Shown: positions 34,123 to 42,321 of the stretch, piece after piece
Layout: each line of letters begins with the position of its first letter
Numbering within the stretch: position 1 is the stretch's first letter
Source of the DNA: Lawsonibacter faecis
GTDB taxonomy: Bacteria > Bacillota > Clostridia > Oscillospirales > Oscillospiraceae
Reading direction: 5' to 3'
DNA length: 64,000 bases
Assembly: GCF_014287675.1 (NCBI RefSeq)
Contig: NZ_JACOPQ010000001.1
Location: 372,001 to 436,000 of the forward strand
The notes under the pieces: generated by a model
Told to the model about the DNA's origin: nothing
Databases searched by the model: none
What the model saw: the letters and a program-made list of their open reading frames with translations, nothing else
Position numbers and translations under genes: made by a program

Positions 34123-34185
34123 AAAAAACCACGGCGGCCCAACAGGCCGCCGTGGTTTACGTCCGCTCATATCAAATATGAGGAC
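34123..34185 (-). terminator. Attenuator terminator and preceding hairpin before aroF
   Basis: On minus, a hairpin with 7-base arms (34166-34172 / 34176-34182) precedes a strong terminator with 14-base arms (34126-34139, 34145-34158) and a run of six T (34123-34128). It stands between the leader peptide and aroF, so reading through it is required for aroF expression. Confidence 0.85.
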
Positions 34186-34203
34186 CGCTCCCTGGCAAAC
34201 CGG

Positions 34204-34275
34204 TTATGGGCAGGCAAAGTAACCGCTAAAGTAATAGCGGTAATAGCCGTATCCATAACCGAAGTTTCTGCACAT
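34204..34275 (-). CDS. Tyr/Phe-rich leader peptide of the aroF-tyrA operon
   Basis: A 23-codon ORF (ATG 34275, TAA 34204) with GGGAGGA nine bases upstream. It contains seven Tyr and three Phe codons; residues 5-16 read FGYGYGYYRYYF. The coding region itself can fold: a 7-base stem (34222-34228 / 34235-34241) inside a 9-base stem (34202-34210 / 34254-34262). The intrinsic terminator follows 46 bases later, then aroF. This is the layout of a ribosome-mediated attenuator sensing charged tRNA-Tyr/Phe. Promoter at 34309-34337. Confidence 0.82.
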   Translation of the reverse strand: MCRNFGYGYGYYRYYFSGYFACP

Positions 34276-34308
34276 AGGATGAGGTCCTCCCTCTGCTTGG
34301 TTGTTCGT

Positions 34309-34337
34309 ACTTTACTACTTTTTGGCGCTAAAGTCAA
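34309..34337 (-). promoter_or_regulatory. Promoter of the aroF leader
   Basis: TTGACT (34332-34337), 17 bases, TAAAGT (34309-34314). Transcription would begin near 34302, 27 bases before the leader peptide start. Confidence 0.7.
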
Positions 34338-34561
34338 GCACTTTTTTAACCCGCCTTCAGGTCCAGCATGCCGTTGGAGGCGTCGGAGAGCTCCGGCACC
34401 GGACATCTTCTGTCGCACCGTCATGTCTGCCGCTCCATTCTCCGGACATTCATTTAACTTGTCAAGCGCATTCTCCAGGTTTTTTAGCTTGAATCCCTAG
34501 AAAACCCGTGGTATTATAATATATAACCCAAAAGACACTTCCTGAGCGGAGGAATGCGGAT

Positions 34562-34990
34562 ATGAAAATTTCCACCAAGGGGCGCTATGCCCTTCGGCTC
34601 ATGCTGGACCTGGCCATCCACGCCAAGGGCACGGCCGTCCCCCTGCGGGACGTGGCGGAGCGGCAGGAGATCTCCGACAAGTACTTAGAGCAGATCGTCA
34701 CCCAATTGGCCCGGGGCGGACTGGTGCGCAGCGTCCGGGGCGCGGGTGGCGGCTATCTGCTGACCCGGGAGCCCGTGGACTACACCGTGGGCGAGATCCT
34801 GCGGCAGCTGGAGGGCAACCTCGCCCCGGTGAGCTGCGTCTCCGGCGGGGACTGCTGCCAGCGGGCGGACCAATGCGTTACGCTGGAGGTCTGGCAGAAG
34901 ATCCAGGCCGCCGTGGACGGTGTGGTGGACCACATCACTCTGGAGGATCTGGTGGCGCGCTACCATGAGAAATGCCCCAACGGGGATTGA
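34562..34990 (+). CDS. Rrf2-family transcriptional regulator (IscR-like)
   Basis: A 142-residue winged-helix regulator beginning MKISTKGRYALRLMLDLAIH. The recognition region is EISDKYLEQIVTQLARGGLV. Three conserved cysteines (SCVSGGDCCQRADQC region) are positioned as in IscR/CymR-type proteins, so a [2Fe-2S] cluster or a CymR-like partner role is possible. TATAAT at 34515-34520 is its -10. It may control iscSU at 44-45 kb or cysK/met genes nearby (inference). Confidence 0.88.
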   Translation: MKISTKGRYALRLMLDLAIHAKGTAVPLRDVAERQEISDKYLEQIVTQLARGGLVRSVRGAGGGYLLTREPVDYTVGEILRQLEGNLAPVSCVSGGDCCQRADQCVTLEVWQKIQAAVDGVVDHITLEDLVARYHEKCPNGD

Positions 34991-35003
34991 TGGGACGGGA
35001 AAC

Positions 35004-35046
35004 AAAAACCCCTTGGCCGCGGCGGACGCGCGGCCAGGGGGTTTTT
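35004..35046 (+). terminator. Terminator after the Rrf2 gene
   Basis: GC-rich stem AAAAACCCC...GGGGGTTTTT with GGCCGCG arms, directly after the stop. Confidence 0.88.
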
Positions 35047-35100
35047 GCCGGGATGGGGCGCGGCTTTTGGGCGCGCCGTCTGCCGTTTTATCGCAATGCC

Positions 35101-35607
35101 TTAGAATCCCAGGCGGACGGCAATCCGGTCGGGCAGGGTGTCGCGGTTAAGCCGATTCACCTCTATGATCTCCACCTTGGGGTGCTCCGCCACGGCGCGT
35201 GTCCAGCCGGGGAAGCCCTCCCGAACCACGCCCAGCACGGGGACCTCCCCCGCCAGCGTGTCCAGGACCGCCCGCTGAAACGCCAGGGCGTCCCGCTCCA
35301 GCCGTCCGCACTCGTCCATGATGATGAGCTGCGGGGGCCGGTCGAAGGCGAGGCAGGCCGTGCCCAGGGCATCAAACCGCCCGGGCAGGGGCGTGGGACG
35401 GCAGGCCGCTATCCGGGCCACTGCCCGGGACTCGTCATAGACGGGCGGCTCCCCGGCCCGCCAGAGATAGAGCAGCCGGTCCGGCTCCCCGCGGTCCGGG
35501 CCGAAACCGGTGCGGAAGCCGCCCACGGACGGCTTGACACGCTCCAATACCTTATCGACAACTGTGCTCTTACCGCACTGAACGGCCCCGGTGAGAAAAA
35601 GATGCAT
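35101..35607 (-). CDS. THEP1-like nucleoside-triphosphatase
   Basis: About 168 residues: Walker A GAVQCGKSTV near the N-terminus, GFRTGFG, and Walker B LIIMDECGRLE, the combination seen in the THEP1/NTPase_1 family (general NTP hydrolysis in vitro, cellular role unclear). ATG 35607 is preferred, with GGAGGTG upstream. It is divergent from the FecBCD-type importer; a shared cofactor or metal theme is possible but not shown. Confidence 0.85.
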   Translation of the reverse strand: MHLFLTGAVQCGKSTVVDKVLERVKPSVGGFRTGFGPDRGEPDRLLYLWRAGEPPVYDESRAVARIAACRPTPLPGRFDALGTACLAFDRPPQLIIMDECGRLERDALAFQRAVLDTLAGEVPVLGVVREGFPGWTRAVAEHPKVEIIEVNRLNRDTLPDRIAVRLGF

Positions 35608-35706
35608 TCCCCGCACCTCCAAAAAGATTGACAGTTGGACTGAAACCTAGTATGATGCTACCAGTATAATCCTGAACAGCCAACAATTCAATTCTTTCTC
35701 CGAGCC

Positions 35707-35890
35707 CGCGCGCCTAAGGGTCACTAGGGTGCGCCGGCCGGGACCGTCCAGAACGGTCCTTCGGGTCCACGCCGGAAACGGCGGGGCCTTCCGTGTTTGA
35801 AAAGGAGAGGTTACGAGGGTACCGTGCCGCTTTGACGGCAGGGTGCTTCCGTTCCGTACCTCCGCCTTTTCGGCGGGGGTATTTTTCTTT
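35707..35890 (+). ncRNA. Structured leader with competing antiterminator/terminator (riboswitch candidate)
   Basis: Ahead of the FecCD-type permease lie hairpin GGACCGT/ACGGTCC (35741-35747, 35753-35759), a GAAA-capped CGCCG/CGGCG hairpin (35770-35783) and TGCCG/CGGCA (35825-35840). GGTAC (35818-35822) can pair with GTACC (35856-35860). GTACC also belongs to the left arm of a 9-base-pair terminator (35858-35866 / 35872-35880) followed by a T run. The two pairings exclude each other. I could not match it to cobalamin, Moco, TPP, FMN, SAM or ykkC motifs by eye. Confidence 0.55.
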
Positions 35891-35918
35891 CCATTTTTCG
35901 TGAGAGGAGGCGGCGCTT

Positions 35919-36944
35919 ACGGGCAGTCTGATCCAGAGCAACCGCAAAAAGGCAGGGCTGATCTGGGGGATGGCCGCTACGCTTCTGGCTGCGGTGGTCT
36001 TTTCCTTCTCGCTGGGGCGCTATTCCATCTCCCCGGCCGAGCTGTTCGGCATCGTATGTTCCAAAGTCTTTCCCATCGAGCCCTACTGGGTGCCCAATAT
36101 GGAGACCATCCTCTTCAACGTCCGCCTTCCCCGCATCCTCCTCTCGTGCATGGTGGGCTGCTCCCTGTCGGCGGCGGGCGCCGCCTATCAGGGGATTTTT
36201 CAGAACCCCATGGCCTCTCCGGACATTCTGGGGGCTACCAAGGGTTCGGCCTTCGGCGCCTCCCTGGCCATCATCGCCGGCATGGGCACCCGGGCCACCA
36301 TGGTCTCCGCCTTTTTGTTCGGCGTCGTGACCGTGGCCCTGGTGTGGCTGGTGAGCAGCCGGGCCAAGGGCAAGCGGGTGATGAGCCTCATCCTGGCAGG
36401 CATCGTCGTCAGCTCCATTTTCGAGGCCGGGACCTCCTATCTCAAGCTGGTGGCCGATCCCAATGAGGCCCTGCCGAAAATCACCTACTGGCTCATGGGC
36501 AGCCTGTCGGGGGCCAAAATGGACGCGGTGGTCTTCGCCTGCGTGCCCATGCTGGCGGGGCTTCTGGTCCTCTTTCTCCTGCGCTGGCAGCTGGGGGTCC
36601 TCACCATGGGGGACGAGGAGGCCAGGGCCATGGGCGTCAACGCCAAGGCGGTGCGGCTCATCGTCATTCTGGCCGCCACCCTCATCACCGCCGCGGGCGT
36701 GGCGGTGTGCGGGGCCATCGGCTGGGTGGGGCTGGTGATCCCCCACCTGTGCCGTAAGCTGGTGGGCAGCAACTACCGCTATCTCATGCCCGCGTCCATG
36801 GTGCTGGGGGCCCTCTTCCTCCTCATTGTGGACAATATCTCCCGCAACCTCTACGCCACCGAGCTGCCCATCGGCATCCTCACCGCCTTCGTGGGCGCGC
36901 CCTTCTTCCTCTACCTGATGATGAAGGGAGGGGACGTGACATGA
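35919..36944 (+). CDS. FecCD-family ABC importer permease
   Basis: A polytopic permease (BtuC/FecCD fold) with NVRLPRILLSCMVGCSLSAA, GAAYQGIFQNPMASPDILG and GWVGLVIPHLCRKLVG, the diagnostic motifs. The frame has no ATG/GTG/TTG before 35970, yet family members have ~20 more N-terminal residues. An ACG at 35919 sits eight bases after GGAGG and gives the usual ~341-residue length. Either ACG is used, ATG was lost, or translation starts at 35970 (324 aa). It imports an iron, cobalt, molybdate or corrinoid-type ligand, not determinable here. Confidence 0.87.
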   Translation, partial: TGSLIQSNRKKAGLIWGMAATLLAAVVFSFSLGRYSISPAELFGIVCSKVFPIEPYWVPNMETILFNVRLPRILLSCMVGCSLSAAGAAYQGIFQNPMASPDILGATKGSAFGASLAIIAGMGTRATMVSAFLFGVVTVALVWLVSSRAKGKRVMSLILAGIVVSSIFEAGTSYLKLVADPNEALPKITYWLMGSLSGAKMDAVVFACVPMLAGLLVLFLLRWQLGVLTMGDEEARAMGVNAKAVRLIVILAATLITAAGVAVCGAIGWVGLVIPHLCRKLVGSNYRYLMPASMVLGALFLLIVDNISRNLYATELPIGILTAFVGAPFFLYLMMKGGDVT

Positions 36945-37717
36945 TTGAGGTGCAGAACCTCTCCTTCTCCTATGGGGAGCGGCCCGTCCTCCGGGATGTG
37001 AGCTTCGCCCTGGATCGGGGCACCCTGCTCTCCGTCCTGGGCCCCAACGGCGTGGGCAAGAGCACCCTGTTCCGCTGCATTCTGGGGCTTCTCAAGGGCT
37101 ACACCGGCTCCATCACGGTGGACGGCCGGAGCGTAAGGGACCTGGGGGCCAGGGAGCTTGCCAAGCGGGTGGCCTACATTCCCCAGTCCAACTACCCAGC
37201 CTTTAACTACAGCGTGTTCGACATGGTGCTCATGGGCACCACCTCCCAGACCGGGGCGCTCACCCCGCCGGGGAAAAAGGAGGAGCGCGCTGCCCACGAG
37301 GCCCTGGAGCGGCTGGGCATTGAGGCCCTCGCCCAGCGGTCCTATACGCAGCTCTCCGGGGGAGAGCGGCAGCTGGTCCTCATCGCCCGGGCCCTCGCGC
37401 AGCGCTCGCCGGTGCTCCTCATGGACGAACCCACCGCCAACCTGGACTACGGCAACCAGCTCCGGGTCCTCACAAAGGTCCGTGCCCTGGCCGGGGAGGG
37501 GTACGCCATCATCCAGTCCACCCATAACCCCGAGCAGTCCTACCTCTTCTCCCACCGGATTCTCGCTATGCGGGACGGGCAGGTACTGGCCCACGGCGCG
37601 CCCCGTGAGGTGCTCACCGCCGGGCTGGTACGAAGCCTCTACGGCGTGGACGTGGAGGTGGAGTCCCTCCGCGGCGATCAGATGCGGGTGTGTATCCCAA
37701 AGGATATCTTGGAATAG
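36941..37717 (+). CDS. FecE-type ABC importer ATP-binding protein
   Basis: A 258-residue ATPase with Walker A GPNGVGKSTL, Q-loop YIPQSN, signature LSGGERQLVLIARAL and Walker B VLLMDEPTANLD. ATG overlaps the permease stop (ATGA). It energises the FecCD permease and is followed by the binding protein. Confidence 0.93.
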   Translation: MIEVQNLSFSYGERPVLRDVSFALDRGTLLSVLGPNGVGKSTLFRCILGLLKGYTGSITVDGRSVRDLGARELAKRVAYIPQSNYPAFNYSVFDMVLMGTTSQTGALTPPGKKEERAAHEALERLGIEALAQRSYTQLSGGERQLVLIARALAQRSPVLLMDEPTANLDYGNQLRVLTKVRALAGEGYAIIQSTHNPEQSYLFSHRILAMRDGQVLAHGAPREVLTAGLVRSLYGVDVEVESLRGDQMRVCIPKDILE

Positions 37718-37776
37718 CAACTCCCGGCGAACCGCCTTCCCTTCCGCCACGCACCATTTTGTAAGGAGGAATTACA

Positions 37777-38928
37777 ATGCAAAAGAAAGCCCTGTCTCTG
37801 CTCCTCGCTCTGGCCATGGTATTCTCCCTGGCCGCCTGCGCCCAGACCCCCGCCCAGCCCGGCACAGATCCCACCCCGTCCGCTTCCGGCTCCCCCTCCC
37901 CCAGCGCGGCCCCCTCCGCCGAGCCCTCGGTGGAACCCACCGCCGCCGGCACCCGTTCCTTTACCGACTCCTGCGGCCGCACGGTGGAGATCCCCGCCGA
38001 CATCAGCCGCATCGCCCCCTCCGGCCCCATGGCCCAGATTGTTCTCTTCGCCCTGGCCCCGGACAAGTTCGTGGGCATCGCCTCCAAGTGGTCCAAGGAG
38101 ACGGAAAGCTTCATCGACGGGAGCTACTATAATCTCCCCGTCCTGGGCCAGCTCTACGGCTCCAGCGCGGGCGAGCTGAATCTGGAGACCCTGGCCGCCG
38201 CCGATCCCCAGGTCATCATCGACATCGGCGAGCCAAAGAAGACCATCGCGGAGGACATGGACGCCATGAGCGAGCAGCTCGGCATCCCCGCCGTCCACAT
38301 CGACGCCTACACCGCCACCATGGGCGACACCTACCGCCTGCTGGGCGAGCTGCTGGGCCTGGAGGAGGAGGCCGCCGTCCTCGCCGACTACTGCGACGAA
38401 ATTTATGCAAATACCCTCTCCCTCATGGAGAAGGTGGGCGACAACAGGGCCAACGTCCTCTACTGCCTGGGCGACGAGGGGCTGAACGTCATCGCCAAAG
38501 ACTCCTACCACGGCGAGGTGCTCGACCTCATGACCAACAATCTGGCCGTGGTGGACGCCCCCTCCTCCAAGGGCACCGGCAACGAGTCCGATATGGAGCA
38601 GCTGATTCTGTGGGACCCGGACGTCATCCTCTTCGCACCGCAGAGCATCTACGCCACCGTGGACGGTGACGCCACCTGGCAGAGCCTCAAGGCCATCCGG
38701 AACGGCGACTACTACGAGGTCCCCTTCGGGCCCTACAACTGGATGGGCTTCCCCCCCTCCGTCAACCGCTATCTGGGTATGCTCTGGATGGGCAGCCTCC
38801 TCTACCCCGCATATGTGGACTACGACCTCTACACCGAGGTCGCCCGCTACTACAAGCTCTTCTACCACTGCGACCTCACCCAGGAGCAGTTCGACGCGCT
38901 CACGGCGAACTCTACCGGGAAGAAGTAA
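37777..38928 (+). CDS. FecB/BtuF-type substrate-binding lipoprotein
   Basis: A 383-residue lipoprotein: signal peptide with lipobox SLAAC (Cys21), a Pro/Ser/Ala linker to about residue 60, then a Peripla_BP_2 fold (FTDSCGRTVEIPADISRIA; LETLAAADPQVIID; PYNWMGFPPSVNRYLGMLWM). The conserved aromatic/Pro segment near the C-terminus resembles proteins of the molybdate/tungstate- or metal-complex-binding branch, but ligand assignment is uncertain. AAGGAGG precedes ATG 37777. A terminator follows. Confidence 0.88.
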   Translation: MQKKALSLLLALAMVFSLAACAQTPAQPGTDPTPSASGSPSPSAAPSAEPSVEPTAAGTRSFTDSCGRTVEIPADISRIAPSGPMAQIVLFALAPDKFVGIASKWSKETESFIDGSYYNLPVLGQLYGSSAGELNLETLAAADPQVIIDIGEPKKTIAEDMDAMSEQLGIPAVHIDAYTATMGDTYRLLGELLGLEEEAAVLADYCDEIYANTLSLMEKVGDNRANVLYCLGDEGLNVIAKDSYHGEVLDLMTNNLAVVDAPSSKGTGNESDMEQLILWDPDVILFAPQSIYATVDGDATWQSLKAIRNGDYYEVPFGPYNWMGFPPSVNRYLGMLWMGSLLYPAYVDYDLYTEVARYYKLFYHCDLTQEQFDALTANSTGKK

Positions 38929-38934
38929 AAAACG

Positions 38935-38972
38935 CAAAAAAGCCGCACCCGGTTTTCCGGGTGCGGCTCTTC
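38935..38972 (+). terminator. Terminator after the binding-protein gene
   Basis: Arms AGCCGCACCCGG (38941-38952) and CCGGGTGCGGCT (38957-38968), TTTT loop. The A run before it could also serve the convergent cysK gene. Confidence 0.82.
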
Positions 38973-39022
38973 GCTTGGACCGGCGGCGGCCAGACAATTT
39001 ATGAATCGCCTGCCGGACTCTC

Positions 39023-39955
39023 CTACTCTCCCTTGAAGAGGTCGGTGGAGAGATACCGCTCGCCGGTATCGGGCAGGACGGCGACAATGTTCTTCCCGGC
39101 GAACTCCGGCCGTCTGGAGAGGGCCAGGGCGGCTGCCGCCGCCGCGCCGGAGGAGACGCCCACCAGCAGCCCCTCTGTCTTGGAGAGGAGCCTGGCGGCG
39201 GCGCAGGCCTCCGCGCCGGTCACCCGCACCACCTCGTCCACCACCTCGCTCTCCAGCACGCCGGGGACGAAGCCCGCGCCGATGCCCTGGATTTTGTGGG
39301 GACCGGGCTTGCCGCCGGAGAGGACAGGGGACTCGGCGGGCTCAACGGCAATGACCCTGACATTGGGATTTTGCTCCTTCAGGTACCGCCCCGCGCCGGA
39401 AACCGTGCCGCCGGAGCCCACCCCCGCCACCAGAACGTCCACCGTGCCGTCGGTATCCCGCCAAATCTCGGGGCCGGTGGTCTCATAGTGGGCCCTGGCG
39501 TTGGCCTTGTTGTCAAACTGTCCGGGCATCCAGGCCGAGGGCAGGGTCTCCAGAAGCTCCCTGGCCTTGGCAATGGCCCCCTTCATGCCCTCGCCGCCGG
39601 GGGTCAGGACCAGCTCGGCCCCCAGAGCCGCCAGAAGACTGCGCCTCTCCGTGGTCATGGTCTCGGGCATGGTGAGAATCACCCGGTACCCCCGGATGGC
39701 GGCGATGTACGACAAGCCCACGCCGGTGTTGCCGCTGGTGGGCTCCACGATGACGGTCTCCGGCTTGAGGACGCCCTTCTCCTCCGCGTCCAGAATCATG
39801 TAGTAAGCCGCCCGGTCCTTGGCGGAGCTGAGGGGGTTGAAGCACTCCAGCTTGGCAAGAATCCGGGCCTCCGCGCCCGCCCGGGCGCCATAGCGCTCCA
39901 GGTCCAGCAGGGGCGTATTGCCGATGAGGTCGGTGAGGGAATGGGCGACCTTCAT
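39023..39955 (-). CDS. cysK: Cysteine synthase (O-acetylserine sulfhydrylase)
   Basis: A 310-residue PLP enzyme: PLP lysine K46 in NPLSSAKDRAA, substrate loop TSGNTG at 73-78, and GVGSGGTVSGAG for phosphate binding. It makes cysteine from O-acetylserine and sulfide. ATG 39955 follows AAGGAGG. It lies next to the methionine importer and near iscSU, forming a sulfur-metabolism neighbourhood. Confidence 0.94.
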   Translation of the reverse strand: MKVAHSLTDLIGNTPLLDLERYGARAGAEARILAKLECFNPLSSAKDRAAYYMILDAEEKGVLKPETVIVEPTSGNTGVGLSYIAAIRGYRVILTMPETMTTERRSLLAALGAELVLTPGGEGMKGAIAKARELLETLPSAWMPGQFDNKANARAHYETTGPEIWRDTDGTVDVLVAGVGSGGTVSGAGRYLKEQNPNVRVIAVEPAESPVLSGGKPGPHKIQGIGAGFVPGVLESEVVDEVVRVTGAEACAAARLLSKTEGLLVGVSSGAAAAAALALSRRPEFAGKNIVAVLPDTGERYLSTDLFKGE

Positions 39956-39999
39956 ATTTATTCCTCCTTATTCACTATGAATACTATGATTTCGACCTT

Positions 40000-40029
40000 A
40001 AGAGAAACCCCGGCTTCGGGGTTTCTCTT
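40000..40029 (-). terminator. Terminator after metQ
   Basis: Perfect 12-base arms (40000-40011, 40018-40029) with GGCTTC loop, between metQ and cysK on minus. Confidence 0.75.
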
Positions 40030-40118
40030 AGTTTATGTCAGTTTTGCCGCTGTGTCAAGACCCAGAACCTGCTTCCATCGCCGCTTCACTGCCAATCTCC
40101 GGCAATCGGCACAGGTCC

Positions 40119-41000
40119 TTAAAAGACGGGAACGACGGCGCCGCCGTAGGTCTCCTCCATGAAGGTCTTGACCGCGTCGGACTCCAGTGCGGCCACCAGG
40201 GCCTGGATGGCGGGGTCCTCCTCCCGGCCCTCGGCCACGGCCAGCACGTTGACGTAGGCGGTGCCCGCGGTCCCGTCGGCGGCCTCGATGGCCAGGGCGT
40301 CGGCCACGTTCAGGCCGGCCTGGATGGCATAGTTGCCGTTGATGACGGCCAGGTCCAGGCTGTCCAGAGAGCGGGGCAGCTGGGCGGCCTCCATCTCCAC
40401 GATCTCAAAGCCCCGGGGATTGTCTTTGATGTCCAGCCTGGTGGGCTCCAGGCCCGCGCCGTCCTCCAGGGTGATGAGGCCCTGCTCCTGGAGGAGCAGG
40501 AGGGCGCGGCCGCCGTTGGTGGGGTCGTTGGGAACGCCGATCTGGGCGCCGTCCTTCAGGTCGGCCAGGGCGGCGGTCCTGCCGGCGTAGATGCCGAAAG
40601 GCTCGTAGTGCAGGTCGGCCACGCTCACCAGATGGGTGGCCTGCTCGGCGTTGAAGTTGTTGAGATAGGTGATGTGCTGGAAGTAGTTGGCGTCCACCTG
40701 GCCATCCTCGGTGACCAGATTGGGCTGGATGTAGTCGGTGAACTCAATGATGTCCAGGGTGATGCCCTGCTCAGCCAGGATGTCCTTGGCCACCGCCAGT
40801 ATTTCGGCGTGGGGCGTGGGGGAGGCGGCCACCTTGATGGTGACGTTCTCGGTGGGTGCGGCGCTGGGCTGGGCGGAGGCCGCAGTGCTGGGGGAGGCGC
40901 CGGGGGTCTGGGTGTCGCCGCCGGCAGGGGCGCTGGAGCACCCGGCCAGAAGGCCCAGGGTCAGCGCGCCGGAGAGGAGCAAAGTGACAAGCTTTTTCAT
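40119..41000 (-). CDS. metQ: Methionine ABC transporter substrate-binding lipoprotein
   Basis: A 293-residue NlpA/MetQ family lipoprotein: signal peptide with lipobox LLAGC (Cys21), then VKVAASPTPHAEIL-type start of the domain (IKVAASPTPHAEILAV), EFTDYIQPN, FQHITYL and NDPTNGGRALLLLQ. It captures methionine for MetNI. It sits ~550 bases downstream of metI behind its own Met T-box. Confidence 0.93.
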   Translation of the reverse strand: MKKLVTLLLSGALTLGLLAGCSSAPAGGDTQTPGASPSTAASAQPSAAPTENVTIKVAASPTPHAEILAVAKDILAEQGITLDIIEFTDYIQPNLVTEDGQVDANYFQHITYLNNFNAEQATHLVSVADLHYEPFGIYAGRTAALADLKDGAQIGVPNDPTNGGRALLLLQEQGLITLEDGAGLEPTRLDIKDNPRGFEIVEMEAAQLPRSLDSLDLAVINGNYAIQAGLNVADALAIEAADGTAGTAYVNVLAVAEGREEDPAIQALVAALESDAVKTFMEETYGGAVVPVF

Positions 41001-41089
41001 ATCGCGTATCTCCTTTTCATTGCATCGGTTTTGTTATGTGATCCGCCCCGGGGTACCTTCCGCGGCGGTGTTCACCCAAACTGGGTACA

Positions 41090-41395
41090 AAAAAACGCCC
41101 TTGAACCATGTCAAGGACGAGAGCTTTCGCTTCGTGGTACCACCTTGCTTCACCCGTTCCTCACGGACCACGGGCCTTACAGAGTGCGGGACGGGGATTC
41201 CCCTCCGATACTCCTGCGCTGTTACGGGCGCCCCCGTCGCAGCCTAATGCCCAGGGCACTCGGTGCGCGGCTCTGAGACCATGTTCGGCGAAGCCTTCCG
41301 TACCCGTTCCCACCAATCCGGGCTCTCTGTGACGTATCTCTCCGCTTACTCTTCTCTTCCTTGCCTTTAGGTAAGCGTTATTCGGTTTTCTTGGG
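41090..41395 (-). ncRNA. T-box leader of metQ (methionine specifier)
   Basis: On minus the region has a stem-I part (AGAGAGCCCGGATTGGTGGG), the specifier loop GAACATGG with AUG at 41280-41282, the T-box sequence AAGGTGGTACCACG (41133-41146) and a terminator CGTCCTTGA/TCAAGGGCG (41096-41104, 41111-41119) with seven T. Uncharged tRNA-Met would stabilise the antiterminator and switch metQ on. Promoter at 41404-41433. Confidence 0.92.
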
Positions 41396-41403
41396 TTGCA
41401 CCT

Positions 41404-41433
41404 AGTTTACTACCGTACCACTGCAAATGTCAA
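41404..41433 (-). promoter_or_regulatory. Promoter of the metQ T-box
   Basis: TTGACA (41428-41433), 18 bases, TAAACT (41404-41409), directly before the T-box. Confidence 0.7.
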
Positions 41434-41454
41434 TGCGGCATTATGCACAAAAGC

Positions 41455-41487
41455 GGCGGGGACAAGCGCCCGCGACTTGTCCCCGCC
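41455..41487 (-). terminator. Terminator-like hairpin after metI
   Basis: 12-base arms GGCGGGGACAAG / CTTGTCCCCGCC, 9-base loop, 60 bases after the metI stop. It would separate metNI from the metQ transcript. Confidence 0.6.
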
Positions 41488-41547
41488 TACGAAATTACCC
41501 TTTTTTCCGCGCAGGAGCAACCGCTTGTCCCCGCGGGCGCCTGCATG

Positions 41548-42321
41548 TTACATTGCACCCGGCGCATGCCGGTTTTTCCGCATCTCTTTGCGCAGCTCCG
41601 CCGCTCTGCTCCGCCTGTTCGTGCGTGCGATACGCTTGTCGCAGCGGGCGGCCACCCGGGTGCCGATGGTCTGGAAAATCTGCACCAGCACCACGATAAG
41701 GACCACAGCCACGAACATGACGCCGTAATTATACTTGTTGTACCCGTAGTTGATGGCGATCTTACCCAGGCCCCCGCCGCCGATGAAGCCGGCCATGGAC
41801 CCATACCCCAGAATGGTGATGAGGGCGGTAGTGAAGCCCCCTATGAGGGCGGGCTTGCTCTCGGGCAGGATGACCTTACAGATGATCTGCATGGTGGAGC
41901 AGCCCATGGACTGCGCCGCCTCAATGACGCCCTTGTCCACCTCCCGAAGGGAGGTCTCCACCAGCCGGGCCACAAAGGGGGCCGCCGCCGCGGTCAGGGG
42001 CAGGATGGCGGCGGGGGTGCCGATGGTGGTCTTGATAATGGGCTTGAAGACGGGCAGGAGCATCATCATCAAAATCAGGAAGGGCACCGAGCGCAGGATG
42101 TTGACAATGAAGTTGAGCACCTTCATCAAGGGCGAGGGCAGAGGGCGTATGCCGTCCTTCCCGCCGGTGACCAGAACCACGCCCAGCACCAGGCCCAGCA
42201 CGCAGGCCAGGAGGGTGGCGAGGAAGGTAGAATAGATGGTCTCCCAGGTGCCGCTGAGAAACTCCTGCTGCATTTTGGGGTTGGTGAGGGCCTCCGTCAC
42301 GCCGCTGATAAATTTATCCAT
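41548..42321 (-). CDS. metI: Methionine ABC transporter permease
   Basis: A 257-residue permease with five or so helices and the EAA loop EAAQSMGCSTMQIICKVILPESKPA. A 30-residue basic C-terminal tail (AARCDKRIARTNRRSR) extends beyond the usual end. Start ATG 42321 overlaps the metN stop by eight bases. Confidence 0.93.
   Translation of the reverse strand: MDKFISGVTEALTNPKMQQEFLSGTWETIYSTFLATLLACVLGLVLGVVLVTGGKDGIRPLPSPLMKVLNFIVNILRSVPFLILMMMLLPVFKPIIKTTIGTPAAILPLTAAAAPFVARLVETSLREVDKGVIEAAQSMGCSTMQIICKVILPESKPALIGGFTTALITILGYGSMAGFIGGGGLGKIAINYGYNKYNYGVMFVAVVLIVVLVQIFQTIGTRVAARCDKRIARTNRRSRAAELRKEMRKNRHAPGAM

Noticed and set aside
35707..35890. Cobalamin, Moco or guanidine riboswitch
   Set aside because: The hallmark sequences (for example GCCACTG for B12, or the ACTGGTCCGAGA of ykkC) are absent; only CTAGGG is suggestive. 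Left unassigned.
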